DNA from: JBFWUM01 sp050247255
Lineage (GTDB): Bacteria > Acidobacteriota > Vicinamibacteria > Vicinamibacterales > UBA2999
Assembly: GCA_050247255.1 (NCBI GenBank)
Contig: JBFWUM010000006.1
Span: forward strand, 43,985-107,984
Direction: 5' to 3'
Length of the DNA: 64,000 bases
Shown: one piece after another, positions 61,909 to 64,000 of the stretch
Numbering within the stretch: the stretch's first letter is position 1
How the letters are laid out: each line of letters opens with the position of its first letter
Made by a program: the position numbers and the translations under genes
The notes under the pieces: generated by a model
What the model was told of the DNA's origin: nothing
Database searches by the model: none
What the model saw: the letters and a program-made list of their open reading frames with translations, nothing else

Positions 61909-64000
<2,092 letters not shown>

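Overview
This is a GC-rich, densely coded bacterial chromosome fragment with no rRNA, tRNA, phage or insertion-sequence genes that I can recognise. The gene set suggests a Gram-negative soil-type Acidobacteriota, plausibly class Vicinamibacteria. Pointers are a glutamine synthetase type III, a DUF6152 protein, a DUF5916 outer-membrane protein, a DUF1080 protein, BON lipoproteins and many ATGA-coupled operons. The taxonomy is inference. Two runs of exactly 100 N (45933-46032, 51269-51368) mark scaffold joins, so this is probably a metagenome-assembled genome.

Layout. 1-3765: a YfiR-like / sensor kinase / receiver / hybrid kinase operon. 3784-5432: an ECF sigma factor with an NrsF-type membrane anti-sigma factor and a DUF6152 protein. 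5688-9223: an unknown membrane-anchored protein, a frameshifted remnant, a DUF3079 / radical SAM pair and a sorbosone-dehydrogenase-like beta propeller. 9287-15821: minus-strand block with an epimerase, an alkaline-phosphatase-superfamily hydrolase, two GT2 glycosyltransferases and a metallophosphatase. 15854-25950: housekeeping and small genes (dsbA-like, adk, metallothionein, fumarylacetoacetase, ferredoxin, a truncated UbiB-like protein). 25976-32652: addA/addB-type helicase-nuclease. 33142-37920: pdxH, then aat-clpS-clpA (N-degron pathway) divergent from gluQ. 38159-45868: BON lipoprotein, TPR-metalloprotease, RRM protein, aminotransferase, disulfide reductase, asd. 46033-54073: NHL and DUF1080 proteins, ahcY with an ArsR-methyltransferase regulator, DUF5916 protein, pepF. 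54146-64000: thrC, thioesterase, speA, EmrE-type transporter, HEAT-DUF349 protein, glnA type III.

The most striking feature lies between the genes. Many gaps hold short arrays with a strict 7-nt period (or an 8/9-nt period), often folded as two complementary halves. Each locus or small family has its own unit sequence but the architecture is the same: 6251, 17990, 23683, 33781, 36387, 44618, 47144, 47739 and 61857 for heptamers; 5602, 9246, 19854, 32726 and 49290 for octamer-type. Several abut or invade reading frames and appear to supply N- or C-terminal codons. A second class consists of REP-like hairpins preceded by GTAG (20634, 47701, 50363, 54096/54128). A third structure is a roughly 380-bp nested palindrome at 32751-33133, in the only sizeable gene-free gap.
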